In this document: piece after piece, positions 8,645 to 18,332 of the stretch
Layout: each line of letters begins with the position of its first letter
How positions within the stretch are numbered: the first letter of the stretch is position 1
Position numbers and translations under genes: made by a program
Source: Collimonas sp. OK412
GTDB taxonomy: Bacteria; Pseudomonadota; Gammaproteobacteria; Burkholderiales; Burkholderiaceae_D
Assembly (NCBI RefSeq): GCF_900112135.1
Contig: NZ_FOLC01000024.1
Location: 1-64,000 of the forward strand
DNA: 64,000 nucleotides
Direction of reading: 5' to 3'
Notes under the pieces: generated by a model
Database searches by the model: none
Seen by the model: only the letters and a program-made list of their open reading frames with translations
What the model was told of the DNA's origin: nothing

Positions 8645-10228
8645 TCAGGTAATCGGCGCCGGATTGAACAGCGTCAAGGCATTGTGCAATTTGTGGTGTT
8701 CCGCCCAGGTCTGCTTGCGGCCGCTGGCCACATCCAGCATCAGGTGGAACAATTCCCAGCCCACCTCTTCGATGCTGGCCTCGCCGCTGGCGATGCGGCC
8801 GGCGTTGACATCCATCAGGTCGTGCCAGCGCCGCGCCAGGTCGTTGCGGGTGGCGACCTTGATGACCGGCACCGCGGCCAGGCCGTAAGGCGTGCCGCGG
8901 CCGGTGGTGAAGACGTGCAGGTTCATGCCGGCGGCCAGCTGCAGCGTGCCGCAGACAAAATCGCTGGCCGGCGTGGCGGCATAGATCAAACCCTTCTGGC
9001 GCAGCTTGTCGCCCGGCGACAGCACGCCGGAAATCGTGCTGCTGCCGGATTTGACGATCGAGCCCATGGCTTTTTCGACGATGTTGGCCAGGCCGCCCTT
9101 CTTGTTGCCGGGCGTGGTGTTGGCGCTGCGGTCGACGCCGCCGCGGGTCAGGTAATCGTCGTACCAGGCCATCTCGCGGATCATGGCTTGCGCCACCTCG
9201 GCGCTGGCGGCGCGCGCGGTCAGCTGGTCGATGCCGTCGCGCACTTCGGTGGTTTCGGAAAACATCACGGCTGCGCCGGCGCGCACCAGCAGGTCGCTGG
9301 CAAAACCTACCGCCGGGTTCGCCGTCACGCCGGAGAAGGCGTCGCTGCCGCCGCACTGGACGCCGACCACCAGCTCCGACGCCGGGCAGGTAACCCGGCG
9401 CCGCTTGTCCAGTTCGGCCAGTTGCTCCCTGGCGGTGGCCATGATGGAGACGATCATCGATTCGAAACCGACGTGTTCCGCATCTTGCAGGCACACCACG
9501 CGCAAGCCGTCTTCCTTGCCGCCGGTGCTCTGGATCGGGATCGAGCCTTGCGGGAACAGCCGGCCCGGCTGCAGTTTTTCGCAGCCCAGGCTGACCACCA
9601 TCGCCTGGCCGCCGAAATTCGGATTCATGCTGATGTTGCGCAGGGTGCGGATCGGAATCTCCGCGCCCGGCGCATCGATCGCCACGCCGCAGCCGTAGGT
9701 ATGCTCCAGGCCGATGACGTCGTCGACATGGGGATAGCTCGGCAGCAGCTCGGCCTTGATGCGCTTGACCGCATGCTCCACCACCCCCGACACGCATTGC
9801 ACCGTGGTGCTGATCGCCAGGATGTTGCGGGTGCCGACCGTGCCGTCGGCGTTGCGGTAACCCTCGAAGGTGTAGCCTTCCAGCGGCGCCGCCGCCACCG
9901 GCTTGCGGGTGGCGATCGGCAGGTTGCTCAGCTCCCGCGCCGGCGGCATCCTGACCAGCGATTCTTCGATCCAGCTGCCTTGCGCGATCGGCCGCTGCGC
10001 ATAACCGATCACCACGCCGTAGCGCACGATGGCCTCGCCTTCAGCCAGGTCGCTCAAGGCAACCTTGTGGCCTTGCGGCACCTTGTCGCGCAGCACCAGC
10101 CCGCAGGGGAATACCGAACCGGCCGGCAAGCCGCCGTCGTTGGCGACAATGGCGACATTGTCTTGCTCCTGCATGCGGATATACAGCGGCGTGTTGTTGT
10201 CTGTTTTGTCGGTTGCTGCCTTGCTCAT
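8645..10228 (-). CDS. garD: Galactarate dehydratase
   Basis: A 527-aa cytosolic dehydratase that converts galactarate (mucate) to 5-dehydro-4-deoxy-glucarate. It has the small N-terminal SAF-like domain ([19 protein letters not shown]) and the large UxaA-type domain with [28 protein letters not shown] and [10 protein letters not shown], whose cysteines are metal-site candidates. The open frame runs far upstream through the transporter gene; the true start is the ATG at 10228, which overlaps the transporter stop in an ATGA and has TGGAG eight bases upstream. First metabolic enzyme of the aldarate operon and the strongest functional anchor of the block. Confidence 0.93.
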   Translation of the reverse strand: MSKAATDKTDNNTPLYIRMQEQDNVAIVANDGGLPAGSVFPCGLVLRDKVPQGHKVALSDLAEGEAIVRYGVVIGYAQRPIAQGSWIEESLVRMPPARELSNLPIATRKPVAAAPLEGYTFEGYRNADGTVGTRNILAISTTVQCVSGVVEHAVKRIKAELLPSYPHVDDVIGLEHTYGCGVAIDAPGAEIPIRTLRNISMNPNFGGQAMVVSLGCEKLQPGRLFPQGSIPIQSTGGKEDGLRVVCLQDAEHVGFESMIVSIMATAREQLAELDKRRRVTCPASELVVGVQCGGSDAFSGVTANPAVGFASDLLVRAGAAVMFSETTEVRDGIDQLTARAASAEVAQAMIREMAWYDDYLTRGGVDRSANTTPGNKKGGLANIVEKAMGSIVKSGSSTISGVLSPGDKLRQKGLIYAATPASDFVCGTLQLAAGMNLHVFTTGRGTPYGLAAVPVIKVATRNDLARRWHDLMDVNAGRIASGEASIEEVGWELFHLMLDVASGRKQTWAEHHKLHNALTLFNPAPIT

Positions 10229-11628
10229 GATTCCACTCCAGATAATTTCTTGTACGGCTGCCCTGCATCGTCCAGCGGCTTGAGCTCGACGCGCTTGATG
10301 TCTTTCACGATCACCAGGTAGCTGACCACGGCCAGCAGGGCATTGGCGCCGACATACACCAGCGCCCACTCGAAAGAGCCGGTCTGCTTGATGATGTAGC
10401 CGATCACGATCGGCGCCGTAATCCCGGCGATATTGCCGAACATGTTGAACAGGCTGCCGGTGAGGCCGATGATTTCTTTCGGCGAAGTATCCGCCACCAC
10501 CGCCCAGCCCAGCGCGCCGACGCCCTTGCCGAAAAACGCCAGCGCCATGATGCCGACCACCATCCATTGGGTATCGACGTAATTGCACAAGATCATGGTA
10601 GTCGACAACAGCAGGCCGGCGACGATCGGGATCTTGCGCGCCCAGGTCAGCGAGAAGCCGCGCTTGATCAGGCGGTCCGAGATCAGGCCGCCCAGCACGC
10701 CGCCGAGAAAACCGCAGATCGCCGGCAAGGACGCCACGATGCCGGCCTTCAGGATCGACATGCCGCGCTCCTGCACCAGGTAGATGGGGAACCAGGTCAG
10801 GAAAAAATAGGTAATCGTATTGATGCAATATTGGCCCAGGTAGACGCCGGCCAGCATGCGGTTGCCGAGCAGCTGCTTGAGATAGCCCAGCTTGACCCCG
10901 CGGTTCACCTGCGGTCCCTTGCCTGCCGCCTGCCCCAGGCCCTGGTCCATCTCGACCAGGCCGCCGCCGTCGCGGATATGCGCCAGTTCCGCCGGCGTCA
11001 TGCGCGGATGGTCTTTCGGGCTGTGCATCACCCGCATCCAGATCATGCTCAGCACCAGGCCCGCCACGCCCATGACGACAAACGTTTCCGACCAGCCGTA
11101 AGCGTGCGTGATCCAGGCCATCAGCGGCGCGAACAGCACGGTGGCGAAATATTGCGCGGAGTTGAAGATCGCCGAGGCAGTGCCGCGCTCGGTGGTCGGG
11201 AACCAGGCGGCGACGATGCGGCCGTTGGCGGGGAACGAAGGCGCTTCCGCCAGGCCCACCATGAAACGCAGCATGAACAAGGCCGGCACCGCCCACAGCA
11301 CGCCGAGGAAATGCACGCCGCCCTGCAGCAGCGTGAACAGCGACCAGATGAAGATGCTGGCGGCGTAGACCCGTTTCGATCCGTAGCGGTCGAGCAGCCA
11401 GCCGCCCGGCAGCTGCCCGAGCACATAGGCCCAGCTGAAAGCCGAGAAGATGAAACCCATGGTGACCGCGTCGAAGCCCAGTTCGCCCTTCATTGCAGTG
11501 CCTGCAATGGAAAGGATGGCGCGGTCCGCGTAGTTGAAAGTGGTCACCACGAACAGCATGAACAAAATCATGTAGCGCAGCTTGCCGCGCGGGGCCGCTG
11601 CCGGCCCGGCCGTTTTATCGATATTCAC
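10225..11628 (-). CDS. Aldarate (galactarate/glucarate) MFS transporter
   Basis: A 467-aa twelve-helix major facilitator of the anion:cation symporter (ACS) type, like GudP/GarP. Visible marks are the opening [23 protein letters not shown] and [15 protein letters not shown] after helix 2. It should import galactarate or glucarate with protons across the inner membrane. Its stop overlaps the garD start by four bases. A GntR operator-like site lies about 170 bp upstream, in the region shared with the divergent regulator gene. Confidence 0.9.
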   Translation of the reverse strand: MNIDKTAGPAAAPRGKLRYMILFMLFVVTTFNYADRAILSIAGTAMKGELGFDAVTMGFIFSAFSWAYVLGQLPGGWLLDRYGSKRVYAASIFIWSLFTLLQGGVHFLGVLWAVPALFMLRFMVGLAEAPSFPANGRIVAAWFPTTERGTASAIFNSAQYFATVLFAPLMAWITHAYGWSETFVVMGVAGLVLSMIWMRVMHSPKDHPRMTPAELAHIRDGGGLVEMDQGLGQAAGKGPQVNRGVKLGYLKQLLGNRMLAGVYLGQYCINTITYFFLTWFPIYLVQERGMSILKAGIVASLPAICGFLGGVLGGLISDRLIKRGFSLTWARKIPIVAGLLLSTTMILCNYVDTQWMVVGIMALAFFGKGVGALGWAVVADTSPKEIIGLTGSLFNMFGNIAGITAPIVIGYIIKQTGSFEWALVYVGANALLAVVSYLVIVKDIKRVELKPLDDAGQPYKKLSGVES

Positions 11629-11795
11629 CTGCGTCTCCTGTTTCGCCAGAGTCGGCGCCTGCGGCAGAGCGGCCTGGAATGCGCAGCTTCCGCCACCCGC
11701 GGCCCTGGCCGCATGCTGCGGGTCCAGGCCAGGGGTTGTTACAAGGCGCCGTTCTTATTATTCTTGATGTTTAACCTGCGTTAAACTACCTTGAT

Positions 11796-11817
11796 GTTAT
11801 CAGTCATCCTACAACTT
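11796..11817 (-). promoter_or_regulatory. GntR operator-like site 1 (MFS-garD / regulator divergon)
   Basis: On the minus strand this reads AA, then GTTGTAGGATGACTGATAAC. It shares 19 of 20 core positions with sites 2 and 3, and 16 of 22 with the site before uronate dehydrogenase. It lies between the aldarate transporter operon and the divergent FadR-type regulator, the usual place for a local repressor to act on both. Confidence 0.75.
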
Positions 11818-11884
11818 GAATCGTAGTATAATCAGCCCAAAATAATTTAGCAACTAGATTTACCTTTCCTGCGGCCCCTACCCC

Positions 11885-12643
11885 ATGAATACACCGCTCA
11901 CCACTCAGCCCGACCCTGGCGCACCGCGCAAGAAACATCGCAACCTGGCGCAGAGCGTGGTCGCCAACATTGCCGACGGCATCAGGAACGGCAGCAGCAA
12001 ACCCGGGGACAAGCTGCCGACCGAATCGGAACTGATGCGCACCCAGGGCGTCAGCCGCACCGTGATACGCGAGGCGATTTCGCACCTGCAAGCTTCAGGA
12101 CTGGTAGAGACGCGGCACGGTATCGGCACTTTCGTGCTGGCGGCAAGCAGCTCCGGCAGCTTCGACATCGATCCGGAAACCGTGATCACCATGCGCGACA
12201 TCCTGGCCATCCTGGAACTGCGCATCAGCCTCGAAGCGGAAGCCGCGGGGCTGGCGGCGGCGCGGCGCAGCGACGAGCAGCTGGCGCAGATGCGGATGGC
12301 GCTGGACGCCTTCCAGAAGAGCGCCCATGAGCACGGCGACTCAGTGGCGGCCGACGTCCAGTTCCACCTGCACATCGCGCAGGCGACCGGCAACCGCTAT
12401 TTCGTCGACATCCTGACCCACCTCGGCACCACCATCATCCCGCGCACCCGGATCAACTCCGCCAGGCTGGCGCATGACGATCCGGCGGCCTACCTGGACC
12501 GCGTCCACCGCGAACACGAAGATATCTACAACGCCATCGTGCGCCAGGACCCGGAGACAGCGCGGGCGGCAATGCGCACCCACCTGAGCAACAGCCGCGA
12601 GCGCTTGCGCAAGGTGCAGGACAGCATGGCGCTGGCGTCGTAA
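11885..12643 (+). CDS. FadR-subfamily GntR regulator of sugar-acid genes
   Basis: A 252-aa regulator with an N-terminal winged helix (QSVVANIADGIRNG, KLPTESELMRTQGVSRTVIREAISHLQASGLV, RHGIGTFV) and a C-terminal FCD ligand domain with the metal-type histidines in DVQFHLHIAQATGNRYF and the final MRTHLSNSRERL helix. By position it should control the divergent aldarate transporter-garD operon and the downstream kdgD. In betaproteobacteria such FadR-type regulators of hexarate use are called GguR; the assignment here rests on context and on four shared operator-like sites. Confidence 0.86.
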   Translation: MNTPLTTQPDPGAPRKKHRNLAQSVVANIADGIRNGSSKPGDKLPTESELMRTQGVSRTVIREAISHLQASGLVETRHGIGTFVLAASSSGSFDIDPETVITMRDILAILELRISLEAEAAGLAAARRSDEQLAQMRMALDAFQKSAHEHGDSVAADVQFHLHIAQATGNRYFVDILTHLGTTIIPRTRINSARLAHDDPAAYLDRVHREHEDIYNAIVRQDPETARAAMRTHLSNSRERLRKVQDSMALAS

Positions 12644-12814
12644 TCAAACACTGAAAACCTCGCTGCCGGCGCGCCCGGCAGCTCCATGACAGGCGCCGCC
12701 ATCCTCCCGGCCGGCCACGCTTTCCTCCCCGGCCTGACCCGGCTTCCCGTGTCCGGTCCACCCGCTTCCCGCTGCAACAAACAACATTTTCCGGCTTGCA
12801 TACTGCAAATCTTT

Positions 12815-12834
12815 GTTGTACGATGACTGATAAC
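12815..12834 (+). promoter_or_regulatory. GntR operator-like site 2 (kdgD)
   Basis: Reads GTTGTACGATGACTGATAAC, about 80 bp before the kdgD start. It differs from site 1 in one base of 20. Confidence 0.75.
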
Positions 12835-12913
12835 TTAATCATCCGGACGCCGGACGCCCTCCTGCGGCGAAAGCGTCCGATTATCAACCGCAGCACTACT
12901 TCATCCCGAGACC

Positions 12914-13825
12914 ATGAATCCTCAAGAACTCAAACAAACGCTTTCCGCCGGCTTGCTGTCCTTCCCGATCACCGATTTCGATGCGCAAGGCGAATTCCGC
13001 CCGAGCACTTATGCAGCTCGGCTCGAATGGCTGGCTCCCTACGGCGCGAGCGCCTTGTTTGTGGCAGGCGGCACCGGCGAGTTCTTTTCGCTGACCACCT
13101 CCGAGTATTCCAACGTGGTAAGGGTGGCGGTCGAAACCTGCCGCGGCAAAGTGCCGATCCTGGCCGGCGCCGGCGGCCCCACCCGTACCGCCATCGCTTT
13201 TGCGCAGGAAGCCGAACGCCTCGGCGCGCAAGGCATCCTGCTGATGCCGCACTACCTGACCGAAGCCTCGCAAGACGGCCTGGTCGCGCACGTGGAAGCC
13301 ATCTGCAATTCGGTCAAATTCGGCGTGGTGGTGTACAACCGCGGCATCTGCCGCCTGAACGCGGACTCGGTGGAATTGCTGGCGGCGCGCTGCCCTAACC
13401 TGATCGGTTTCAAGGACGGCATCGGCGACATCGAGCTGATGGTATCGATCCGGCGCCGCCTCGGCGACCGCCTGAGCTACCTCGGCGGCTTGCCGACAGC
13501 AGAACTGTTCGCCGCCCCCTACAAGGCGCTCGGCGTACCGGTCTATTCCTCGGCAGTATTCAATTTCCTGCCAAAGATGGCGATCGATTTCTACACCGCA
13601 ATCAAGAACGACGACCACGCCACCACCGGCCGCCTGCTGGACACTTTCTTCCTGCCCTACCTGGCCATCCGCAACAAAAAAGCCGGCTACGCCGTCAGCA
13701 TAGTCAAAGCCGGCGCCACCATCGCCGGCCACGACGGCGGCCCGGTACGCACACCGCTGATCGACCTTAATGCGGAAGAACGCGAGCAATTGAAAGCACT
13801 GATCCTGACGCAGGGGCCGCAGTAA
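12914..13825 (+). CDS. kdgD: 5-dehydro-4-deoxyglucarate dehydratase
   Basis: A 303-aa class I aldolase-like TIM-barrel enzyme of the DHDPS/NAL superfamily. It dehydrates and decarboxylates 5-dehydro-4-deoxy-glucarate, the garD product, to 2,5-dioxopentanoate (alpha-ketoglutaric semialdehyde). Family marks are [13 protein letters not shown] near residue 50, the Tyr of VVYNRG near 140 and the Schiff-base Lys in [10 protein letters not shown] near 175. A regulon operator-like site stands upstream. The next pathway gene is 640 bp away, beyond a repeat patch. Confidence 0.93.
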   Translation: MNPQELKQTLSAGLLSFPITDFDAQGEFRPSTYAARLEWLAPYGASALFVAGGTGEFFSLTTSEYSNVVRVAVETCRGKVPILAGAGGPTRTAIAFAQEAERLGAQGILLMPHYLTEASQDGLVAHVEAICNSVKFGVVVYNRGICRLNADSVELLAARCPNLIGFKDGIGDIELMVSIRRRLGDRLSYLGGLPTAELFAAPYKALGVPVYSSAVFNFLPKMAIDFYTAIKNDDHATTGRLLDTFFLPYLAIRNKKAGYAVSIVKAGATIAGHDGGPVRTPLIDLNAEEREQLKALILTQGPQ

Positions 13826-13890
13826 TTATCCAAACAAGCAACAGCGGCGCCGATAGGTAATACGTCCCCCGGCTGAACAAATGCGCGGCT

Positions 13891-14064
13891 GTTGATTTTG
13901 ACGTTGGGGTTGAAGTTGATTTTGACGTTGGGGTTGAAGTTGATTTTGACGTTGGGGTTGAAGTTGATTTTGACGTTGGGGTTGAAGTTGATTTTGACGT
14001 TGGGGTTGCAGTTGCTTTTGACGTTGCTGTTGCTTTTGACGTTGCTGTTGCTTTTGAATTCCGC
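13891..14064. repeat. 24-bp tandem repeat array with degenerate 18-bp tail
   Basis: Five head-to-tail 24-bp units begin at 13891, 13915, 13939, 13963 and 13987. The first four are identical and the fifth has one change at its end. They are followed by two 18-bp units and one partial unit (14011, 14029, 14047) built from the same GTTG-TTTTGACGTT words. All units are multiples of six bases. No spacers, so this is not a CRISPR. Confidence 0.95.
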
Positions 14065-14076
14065 ATTGAGACGTTG

Positions 14077-14172
14077 CCAAATCCGGCGCGTGTCAGCCGG
14101 GAATTGTGGGGAAAGATGTTTGAGCCGAAGGCGAGTTGCTTTCCCCACCCGGCTGGCACGCGCCGGATTTGG
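14077..14172. repeat. 96-bp imperfect palindrome
   Basis: Outer arms of 25 bases (14077-14101 and 14148-14172) match at all but one position. Inside them GTGGGGAAAG (14106-14115) pairs with CTTTCCCCAC (14139-14148). The result is one long hairpin, much larger than an ordinary terminator and without a T-run. Confidence 0.88.
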
Positions 14173-14210
14173 GGACCTGACCGAAGGGAGGGCAACGGCT
14201 TTGCGGTCGC

Positions 14211-14247
14211 CTTTCTTTGCTTACTTTCTTTGGCGAAGCAAAGAAAG
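14211..14247. repeat. Hairpin with CTTTCTTTGCTT arms
   Basis: Perfect 12-base arms at 14211-14222 and 14236-14247 flank a 13-base loop. It lies 38 bp past the 96-bp palindrome and is probably part of the same composite repeated element. Confidence 0.75.
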
Positions 14248-14351
14248 TGAGTAGCTGCCGGGCTACCCCCGGCTAGCATCCACGGAGTAGCAAACGTTTT
14301 AGATAACGACGAACGAAGTCGTCGCATGCCACCGAACGCACTCCGTAGCCC

Positions 14352-14413
14352 GTTAAATGGGGTCAGAGTAATTTTCGCAAAAGGCGCGAAAAAAAACTCC
14401 GACCCCATTTAAC
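14352..14413. repeat. 62-bp palindrome with GGGGTC / GACCCC arms
   Basis: Arms of 18 bases (14352-14369 and 14396-14413) match at 17 positions, with an inner TTTTCGC and GCGAAAA pairing. It resembles REP-like palindromes common between genes of Oxalobacteraceae and other betaproteobacteria (a recollection from general knowledge). It ends about 50 bp before the next start codon. Confidence 0.8.
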
Positions 14414-14463
14414 TGCTGCTGTGTTGGTAGATGTAGTACACATAATCGAATTGAGGAACATAC

Positions 14464-16041
14464 ATGAATATCACTGGTGAAATGCTCATCGGCCAATCCG
14501 CAGTACGCGGCACAGAAGGCAGCCTGCGCGCCGTCAACCCCGCCACCAACGAAACCATCGCCCCCGATTTCGGCGCCGGCGGCACAACCGAAGTAGCCCG
14601 CGCCTGCACCCTCGCACAACAAGCTTTCGACAGCTATCGCGCAACCACGGCACAACAACGCGCAGAATTCCTCGAAGAAATCGCCAACGGCATCCTCGCG
14701 CTAGGCCCAGCCCTGATCGAACGCGCAACGCAAGAATCCGGCCTCCCCACCGCCCGCCTGGAAGGCGAACGCGGCCGCACCGTCGGCCAGCTGCGCCTGT
14801 TCGCCAGCGTACTGCGCACCGGCAATTACCTCGGCGCCACCCTCGATTCGGCGCTGCCCGAACGCACCCCGCCACGCTCCGACCTGCGCCTGCGCAAGAT
14901 CGCCATCGGCCCCGTCGCCGTCTTCGGCGCCAGCAATTTCCCGCTAGCGTTCTCGGTAGCCGGCGGCGACACCGCCTCGGCGCTGGCAGCCGGCTGCCCG
15001 GTCGTGGTCAAGACCCACAATGCCCACCCCGGCACATCGGAACTGGTAGGACGCGCAATCCAGCAGGCAGTCGCCGCCTGCAAACTGCCCGAAGGCGTGT
15101 TTTCCCTGATCATCGGCACCGGCAATGAAGTCGGCCAGGCCCTGGTCAGCCACCCGGCGATCAAGGCAGTCGGCTTTACCGGCTCGCGCCAGGGCGGCCT
15201 TGCGCTGATGCGCGCAGCGGCGCAAAGGCGCGAACCGATCCCGGTGTACGCCGAGATGAGCAGCATCAACCCGATGTTCCTGCTGCCGCACGCGCTAGCC
15301 GCGCGCGCATCGAAAATCGGCGCGGCTTTCGTCGACTCGCTGACCATGGGCGTGGGACAGTTCTGCACCAATCCCGGCCTGGTGATCGGCCTGGCCGGCG
15401 AGCACCTGGCGCAGTTCCAGGAAGCGGCGTTGCAAGCATTGAAAACCAAGGCAGCCGGCACCATGCTGACACCCGGCATCCATGGCGCCTACGCCGCCGG
15501 CATCGAACGCATGGGCGCAGCAGCCGGCGTCGATACGCTCGGCCACGGCCAGCCGGCAACCGCGCCATGCGCAGCCCAGGCGACGCTGTTCGCCACCGAC
15601 GCCGCCACCTTCCTCGCCACCGAGCAGCTGGAAGATGAAATTTTCGGCCCCAGCTCATTGCTGGTTTCCTGCAAGGATGAAGATGAAATGCGCGCCGTCG
15701 CCGAACACCTGGCCGGCCAGCTGACCGCCACGCTGCAACTGGATGAGCAAGACCACGCACTGGCCCGCAAGCTGCTGCCGACGCTGGAACGCAAGGCCGG
15801 CCGCATCCTGGTGAACGGTTTCCCGACCGGGGTGGAAGTGTCTTACGCGATGGTGCACGGCGGCCCGTTCCCGGCGACGTCCGACAGCCGCAGCACCTCG
15901 GTCGGCGCCACCGCCATCGACCGCTTCCTGCGGCCGGTGTGCTACCAGGACTTGCCGGCAGCCCTGCTGCCGGCCGAACTGCAGGACGGCAACCCGTCAG
16001 GCTTGTCGCGCCTGGTGGATGGAAAGTACATCACGGTTTGA
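14464..16041 (+). CDS. Alpha-ketoglutaric semialdehyde dehydrogenase
   Basis: A 525-aa NAD(P)+-dependent aldehyde dehydrogenase that oxidises 2,5-dioxopentanoate to alpha-ketoglutarate, the last step of the aldarate route. Landmarks are [16 protein letters not shown] for cofactor binding, the Lys-containing [23 protein letters not shown], the catalytic Glu region YAEMSSINP and the catalytic Cys in GQFCTNPG near residue 300. Length and motif variants fit the KGSADH type II/III group linked to hexarate use. A GAGG ribosome-binding site precedes the ATG. No regulon operator-like site was seen in front of it, so it may depend on read-through from kdgD or its own promoter. Confidence 0.9.
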   Translation: MNITGEMLIGQSAVRGTEGSLRAVNPATNETIAPDFGAGGTTEVARACTLAQQAFDSYRATTAQQRAEFLEEIANGILALGPALIERATQESGLPTARLEGERGRTVGQLRLFASVLRTGNYLGATLDSALPERTPPRSDLRLRKIAIGPVAVFGASNFPLAFSVAGGDTASALAAGCPVVVKTHNAHPGTSELVGRAIQQAVAACKLPEGVFSLIIGTGNEVGQALVSHPAIKAVGFTGSRQGGLALMRAAAQRREPIPVYAEMSSINPMFLLPHALAARASKIGAAFVDSLTMGVGQFCTNPGLVIGLAGEHLAQFQEAALQALKTKAAGTMLTPGIHGAYAAGIERMGAAAGVDTLGHGQPATAPCAAQATLFATDAATFLATEQLEDEIFGPSSLLVSCKDEDEMRAVAEHLAGQLTATLQLDEQDHALARKLLPTLERKAGRILVNGFPTGVEVSYAMVHGGPFPATSDSRSTSVGATAIDRFLRPVCYQDLPAALLPAELQDGNPSGLSRLVDGKYITV

Positions 16042-16049
16042 CGATCCCG

Positions 16050-16081
16050 GCCATCGCCGGCCGCTTCGGGCCGGCGATGGC
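16050..16081. terminator. Hairpin terminator between convergent genes
   Basis: Perfect 12-base arms GCCATCGCCGGC and GCCGGCGATGGC enclose an 8-base loop, between the convergent KGSADH and ABC binding-protein genes. There is no strong T-run on either side, so termination efficiency is uncertain. Confidence 0.55.
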
Positions 16082-16106
16082 AACACTGCTTCCTGTGTTG
16101 CGCGGC

Positions 16107-16904
16107 TCAGCCGGCGTTCGCGATGGTAGCCGGCAAATCGCGGCCATGGTATTTCTTGTAGATCGCATTCAGCTTGCCATTCTTGTGATTGGCGACAACC
16201 CAGGCATTGACCCATTCCTTCAGCTTCGGCTGGTCTTTGTTCATGGCGATGCCCAGGTCAAAATCCTTCTGCGCGAATTTCAATTCCAGGTTCTTGGCCG
16301 GCGCCCGCTTGATCATTTCGGCCAGGTTGGACGGCGTGCTGGAAAAGATCTCGATCTGTCCGGTCACCATCGAGGTGATCAAGGTCGCATCGTCTTCGTA
16401 GCGCATGATTTCCGCACCCTTGGCCAACTGCGTCGTGACCGTATCGTTGACGGTGGCGCGGGTCAGGCCGATGCGCTTGCCGGCGAGGTCAGCGTAGTCC
16501 TTGATCTTGATGCTCTTCGGTCCGCCGACGATGATCGTGATCACCGCGTACGGCACGGAGAAATCCACTACCTTGGCGCGCTCGGGCGTGATCGACAGGT
16601 CGGCGATCACCAGGTCGGCGCGCTGCGCCTGCAAGGTCGGCACGCGCGCAGCGTTGGTGATCGGCACCAGCTCCAGCTTGACGCCCAGGTCGTGCGCCAG
16701 CTGCGTCGCGGTGTCGACATCCGAGCCGGTCGGCTGCAGGTTGGCGTCGGCGTAGCTGAACAGCGGCGTGCCCATGGCGATCGCCACCCGCACCTTGCCG
16801 GCTTTCTTGATGTCGTCCAGCTGGTCCGCCAATGCGGCGTGAGTCGCTCCGCAGAATAGCAAAGCGGCGATGCAGCCGCGGGTAAAAAGTGTGTTGAATT
16901 TCAT
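16107..16904 (-). CDS. Periplasmic solute-binding protein, polar-amino-acid-type ABC transporter
   Basis: A 265-aa family 3 binding protein with a signal peptide (about residues 1-24, ending HAALA), then QLDDIKKAGKVRVAIAMGTPLFSYADANLQPTG and the hallmark ADLVIADLSITPERAKVVDFSVPY. It is the last gene of a minus-strand unit headed by uronate dehydrogenase. ATG 16904 has AGGAG upstream; a longer frame to 17033 lacks any signal sequence. The family usually binds amino acids, but its place in this unit makes a uronate or aldarate ligand credible. Confidence 0.88.
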   Translation of the reverse strand: MKFNTLFTRGCIAALLFCGATHAALADQLDDIKKAGKVRVAIAMGTPLFSYADANLQPTGSDVDTATQLAHDLGVKLELVPITNAARVPTLQAQRADLVIADLSITPERAKVVDFSVPYAVITIIVGGPKSIKIKDYADLAGKRIGLTRATVNDTVTTQLAKGAEIMRYEDDATLITSMVTGQIEIFSSTPSNLAEMIKRAPAKNLELKFAQKDFDLGIAMNKDQPKLKEWVNAWVVANHKNGKLNAIYKKYHGRDLPATIANAG

Positions 16905-16954
16905 GCCTGTCTCCTGTTTTATGGAATAGTTATGCGATGCCAAATTTGCTCCGG

Positions 16955-17695
16955 CTACAAGCCGTTGTTGAGGAAAGCGCGCAGTTCCGCGGTTTGCGGC
17001 GCGTCCAGCATTTCGCCGGGGCCGACTTCCCATACCTTGCCTTGATGCATGTAGATGATGCGGTCGGCGACCCGCTTGGCGAACGCCATTTCATGCGTCA
17101 CCAACAGCATCGTCATGCCGCCCGCCGCCAGGTCTTCCATCACGCGCAACACTTCACCGGTCAGCTGCGGATCAAGCGCCGAAGTCACTTCATCGAACAG
17201 CATCACTTTCGGCGCCATCGCCAGCGAACGCGCAATCGCCACCCGCTGCTGCTGGCCGCCGGACAACTGCTCCGGGTACGCCGCCGCCTTGTCGCCCAGG
17301 CCGACCTGCTCCAGCGCCGCCAGCGACACCCGCAACGCTTCCGCGCGCGGCTGGCGCTTGACATGGCGCAGCGCCAGCATGATGTTCTCCTGCACCGTCA
17401 GGTGCGGAAACAGGTTGTAGCTCTGGAACACGATCCCGACTTCCTGGCGCAGCCGGTGCAGGTCGACCTGCGGATCGTCGACCCGGATGTCGCACACCTC
17501 GATGCTGCCGGAATCGATGGTTTCGAGCCGGTCGATGCAGCGTAGCGCCGTGCTTTTGCCCGAACCGCTGGCGCCGATGATGGCGATCATCTCGCCCTTG
17601 CCGACTTCGAACGAGACACCCTTGAGGACCTGGTTGGCGCCGAAACTCTTGTAGATCTGGTCCAGCTTGACGATTGGGTTAGCGATTGCCGACAT
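16955..17695 (-). CDS. ABC transporter ATP-binding protein (GlnQ/PAAT type)
   Basis: A 246-aa ATPase with Walker A GASGSGKST near residue 40, Q-loop FQSYNLFPHLTV, signature LSGGQQQRVAIARSLA and Walker B VMLFDEVTSALDP, followed by the switch His in LLVTHEMAFA. It energises the permease pair encoded immediately upstream and overlaps the second permease gene by 17 bases. Confidence 0.92.
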   Translation of the reverse strand: MSAIANPIVKLDQIYKSFGANQVLKGVSFEVGKGEMIAIIGASGSGKSTALRCIDRLETIDSGSIEVCDIRVDDPQVDLHRLRQEVGIVFQSYNLFPHLTVQENIMLALRHVKRQPRAEALRVSLAALEQVGLGDKAAAYPEQLSGGQQQRVAIARSLAMAPKVMLFDEVTSALDPQLTGEVLRVMEDLAAGGMTMLLVTHEMAFAKRVADRIIYMHQGKVWEVGPGEMLDAPQTAELRAFLNNGL

Positions 17696-18332
17696 TGAGC
17701 TTATTCTCCATAGCTTCGCTCCAGCGCGAAAGCGGGTAACACAGTGCGAAATAAAAAGCCCCGACCAGGCTGAAGATCAGGAACGGCTGGAAGATCGAAT
17801 TGTTGATGATCTGGCCGGCGCGCGTCAGTTCGACAAAACCGATCACCGAGGCCAGCGAAGTCATCTTGATGACCTGCACCAGGAAACCGACGGTCGGCGG
17901 CAACGACAAGCGCAGCGCCTGCGGGATGATCACCAGGCGCAGCGTCTGCCAGCGCGTCAGCGACAGGCATTCGGCCGCTTCCCATTGCGGTTTCGGCATC
18001 GCTTCGACGCAGCCGCGCCAGATGTCGCCCAGGTAAGCACTGGTGTAGACCATCATCGCCAGCCCGGCCGCCACCAGCGCCGGCAAGGCAAAGCCGTAAA
18101 CCGACAAGCCGTAGTAGACGATGAACAGCAGGATCAGCAGCGGGATGCCTTGTATCGATTCGATGTAGAGCAAGGCCGGCAAACGCAGCCAGCGGCGCGG
18201 CGAAATGCGCGCCAGCATGACGCCGAAGCCGCCGATGCTGCCGAGCAGGAAGGCGATCAGCGACAGCAGCAGCGTCCACCAGATCGACTGCGCCAGGTAA
18301 ATCAGGTGGGTCCAGCTGAAGTTGCCGATCAT
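17679..18332 (-). CDS. PAAT-type ABC permease 2
   Basis: A 217-aa inner-membrane permease of HisM/GlnP type. It has about five membrane helices and the EAA coupling loop EAMPKPQWEAAECLSLTRWQTLRLVIIPQALR. The open frame continues upstream through the other permease, but the ATG at 18332 opens with MIGNFSWTHLIYLAQSIWWT, typical of the family, and overlaps the stop of permease 1 by four bases (ATGA). Confidence 0.9.
   Translation of the reverse strand: MIGNFSWTHLIYLAQSIWWTLLLSLIAFLLGSIGGFGVMLARISPRRWLRLPALLYIESIQGIPLLILLFIVYYGLSVYGFALPALVAAGLAMMVYTSAYLGDIWRGCVEAMPKPQWEAAECLSLTRWQTLRLVIIPQALRLSLPPTVGFLVQVIKMTSLASVIGFVELTRAGQIINNSIFQPFLIFSLVGAFYFALCYPLSRWSEAMENKLNVGNR

Larger units (their letters stand above)
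13826..14463. other. Non-coding repeat patch between kdgD and KGSADH
   Basis: This 638-bp gap contains a 24-bp tandem array, a 96-bp hairpin, a smaller hairpin and a 62-bp terminal palindrome, entered separately. The open frames through it translate only as repeat units (for example NVKINFNP) and are not believed. The last 50 bases hold the GAGG ribosome-binding site of the next gene. Confidence 0.8.

Noticed and set aside
8645-11296. Single 883-codon frame spanning garD and most of the MFS gene
   Set aside because: Only the part from ATG 10228 matches galactarate dehydratase; the rest lies out of frame over the real transporter gene.
13891-14064. Possible CRISPR array
   Set aside because: Units follow head to tail with no spacers and no cas genes are present.
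13687-14408. Repeat-encoding ORFs (NVKINFNP- and PTSKSTST-type peptides)
   Set aside because: They simply translate the 24-bp DNA repeat in three frames and have no start signals, so a repeat protein is not supported.
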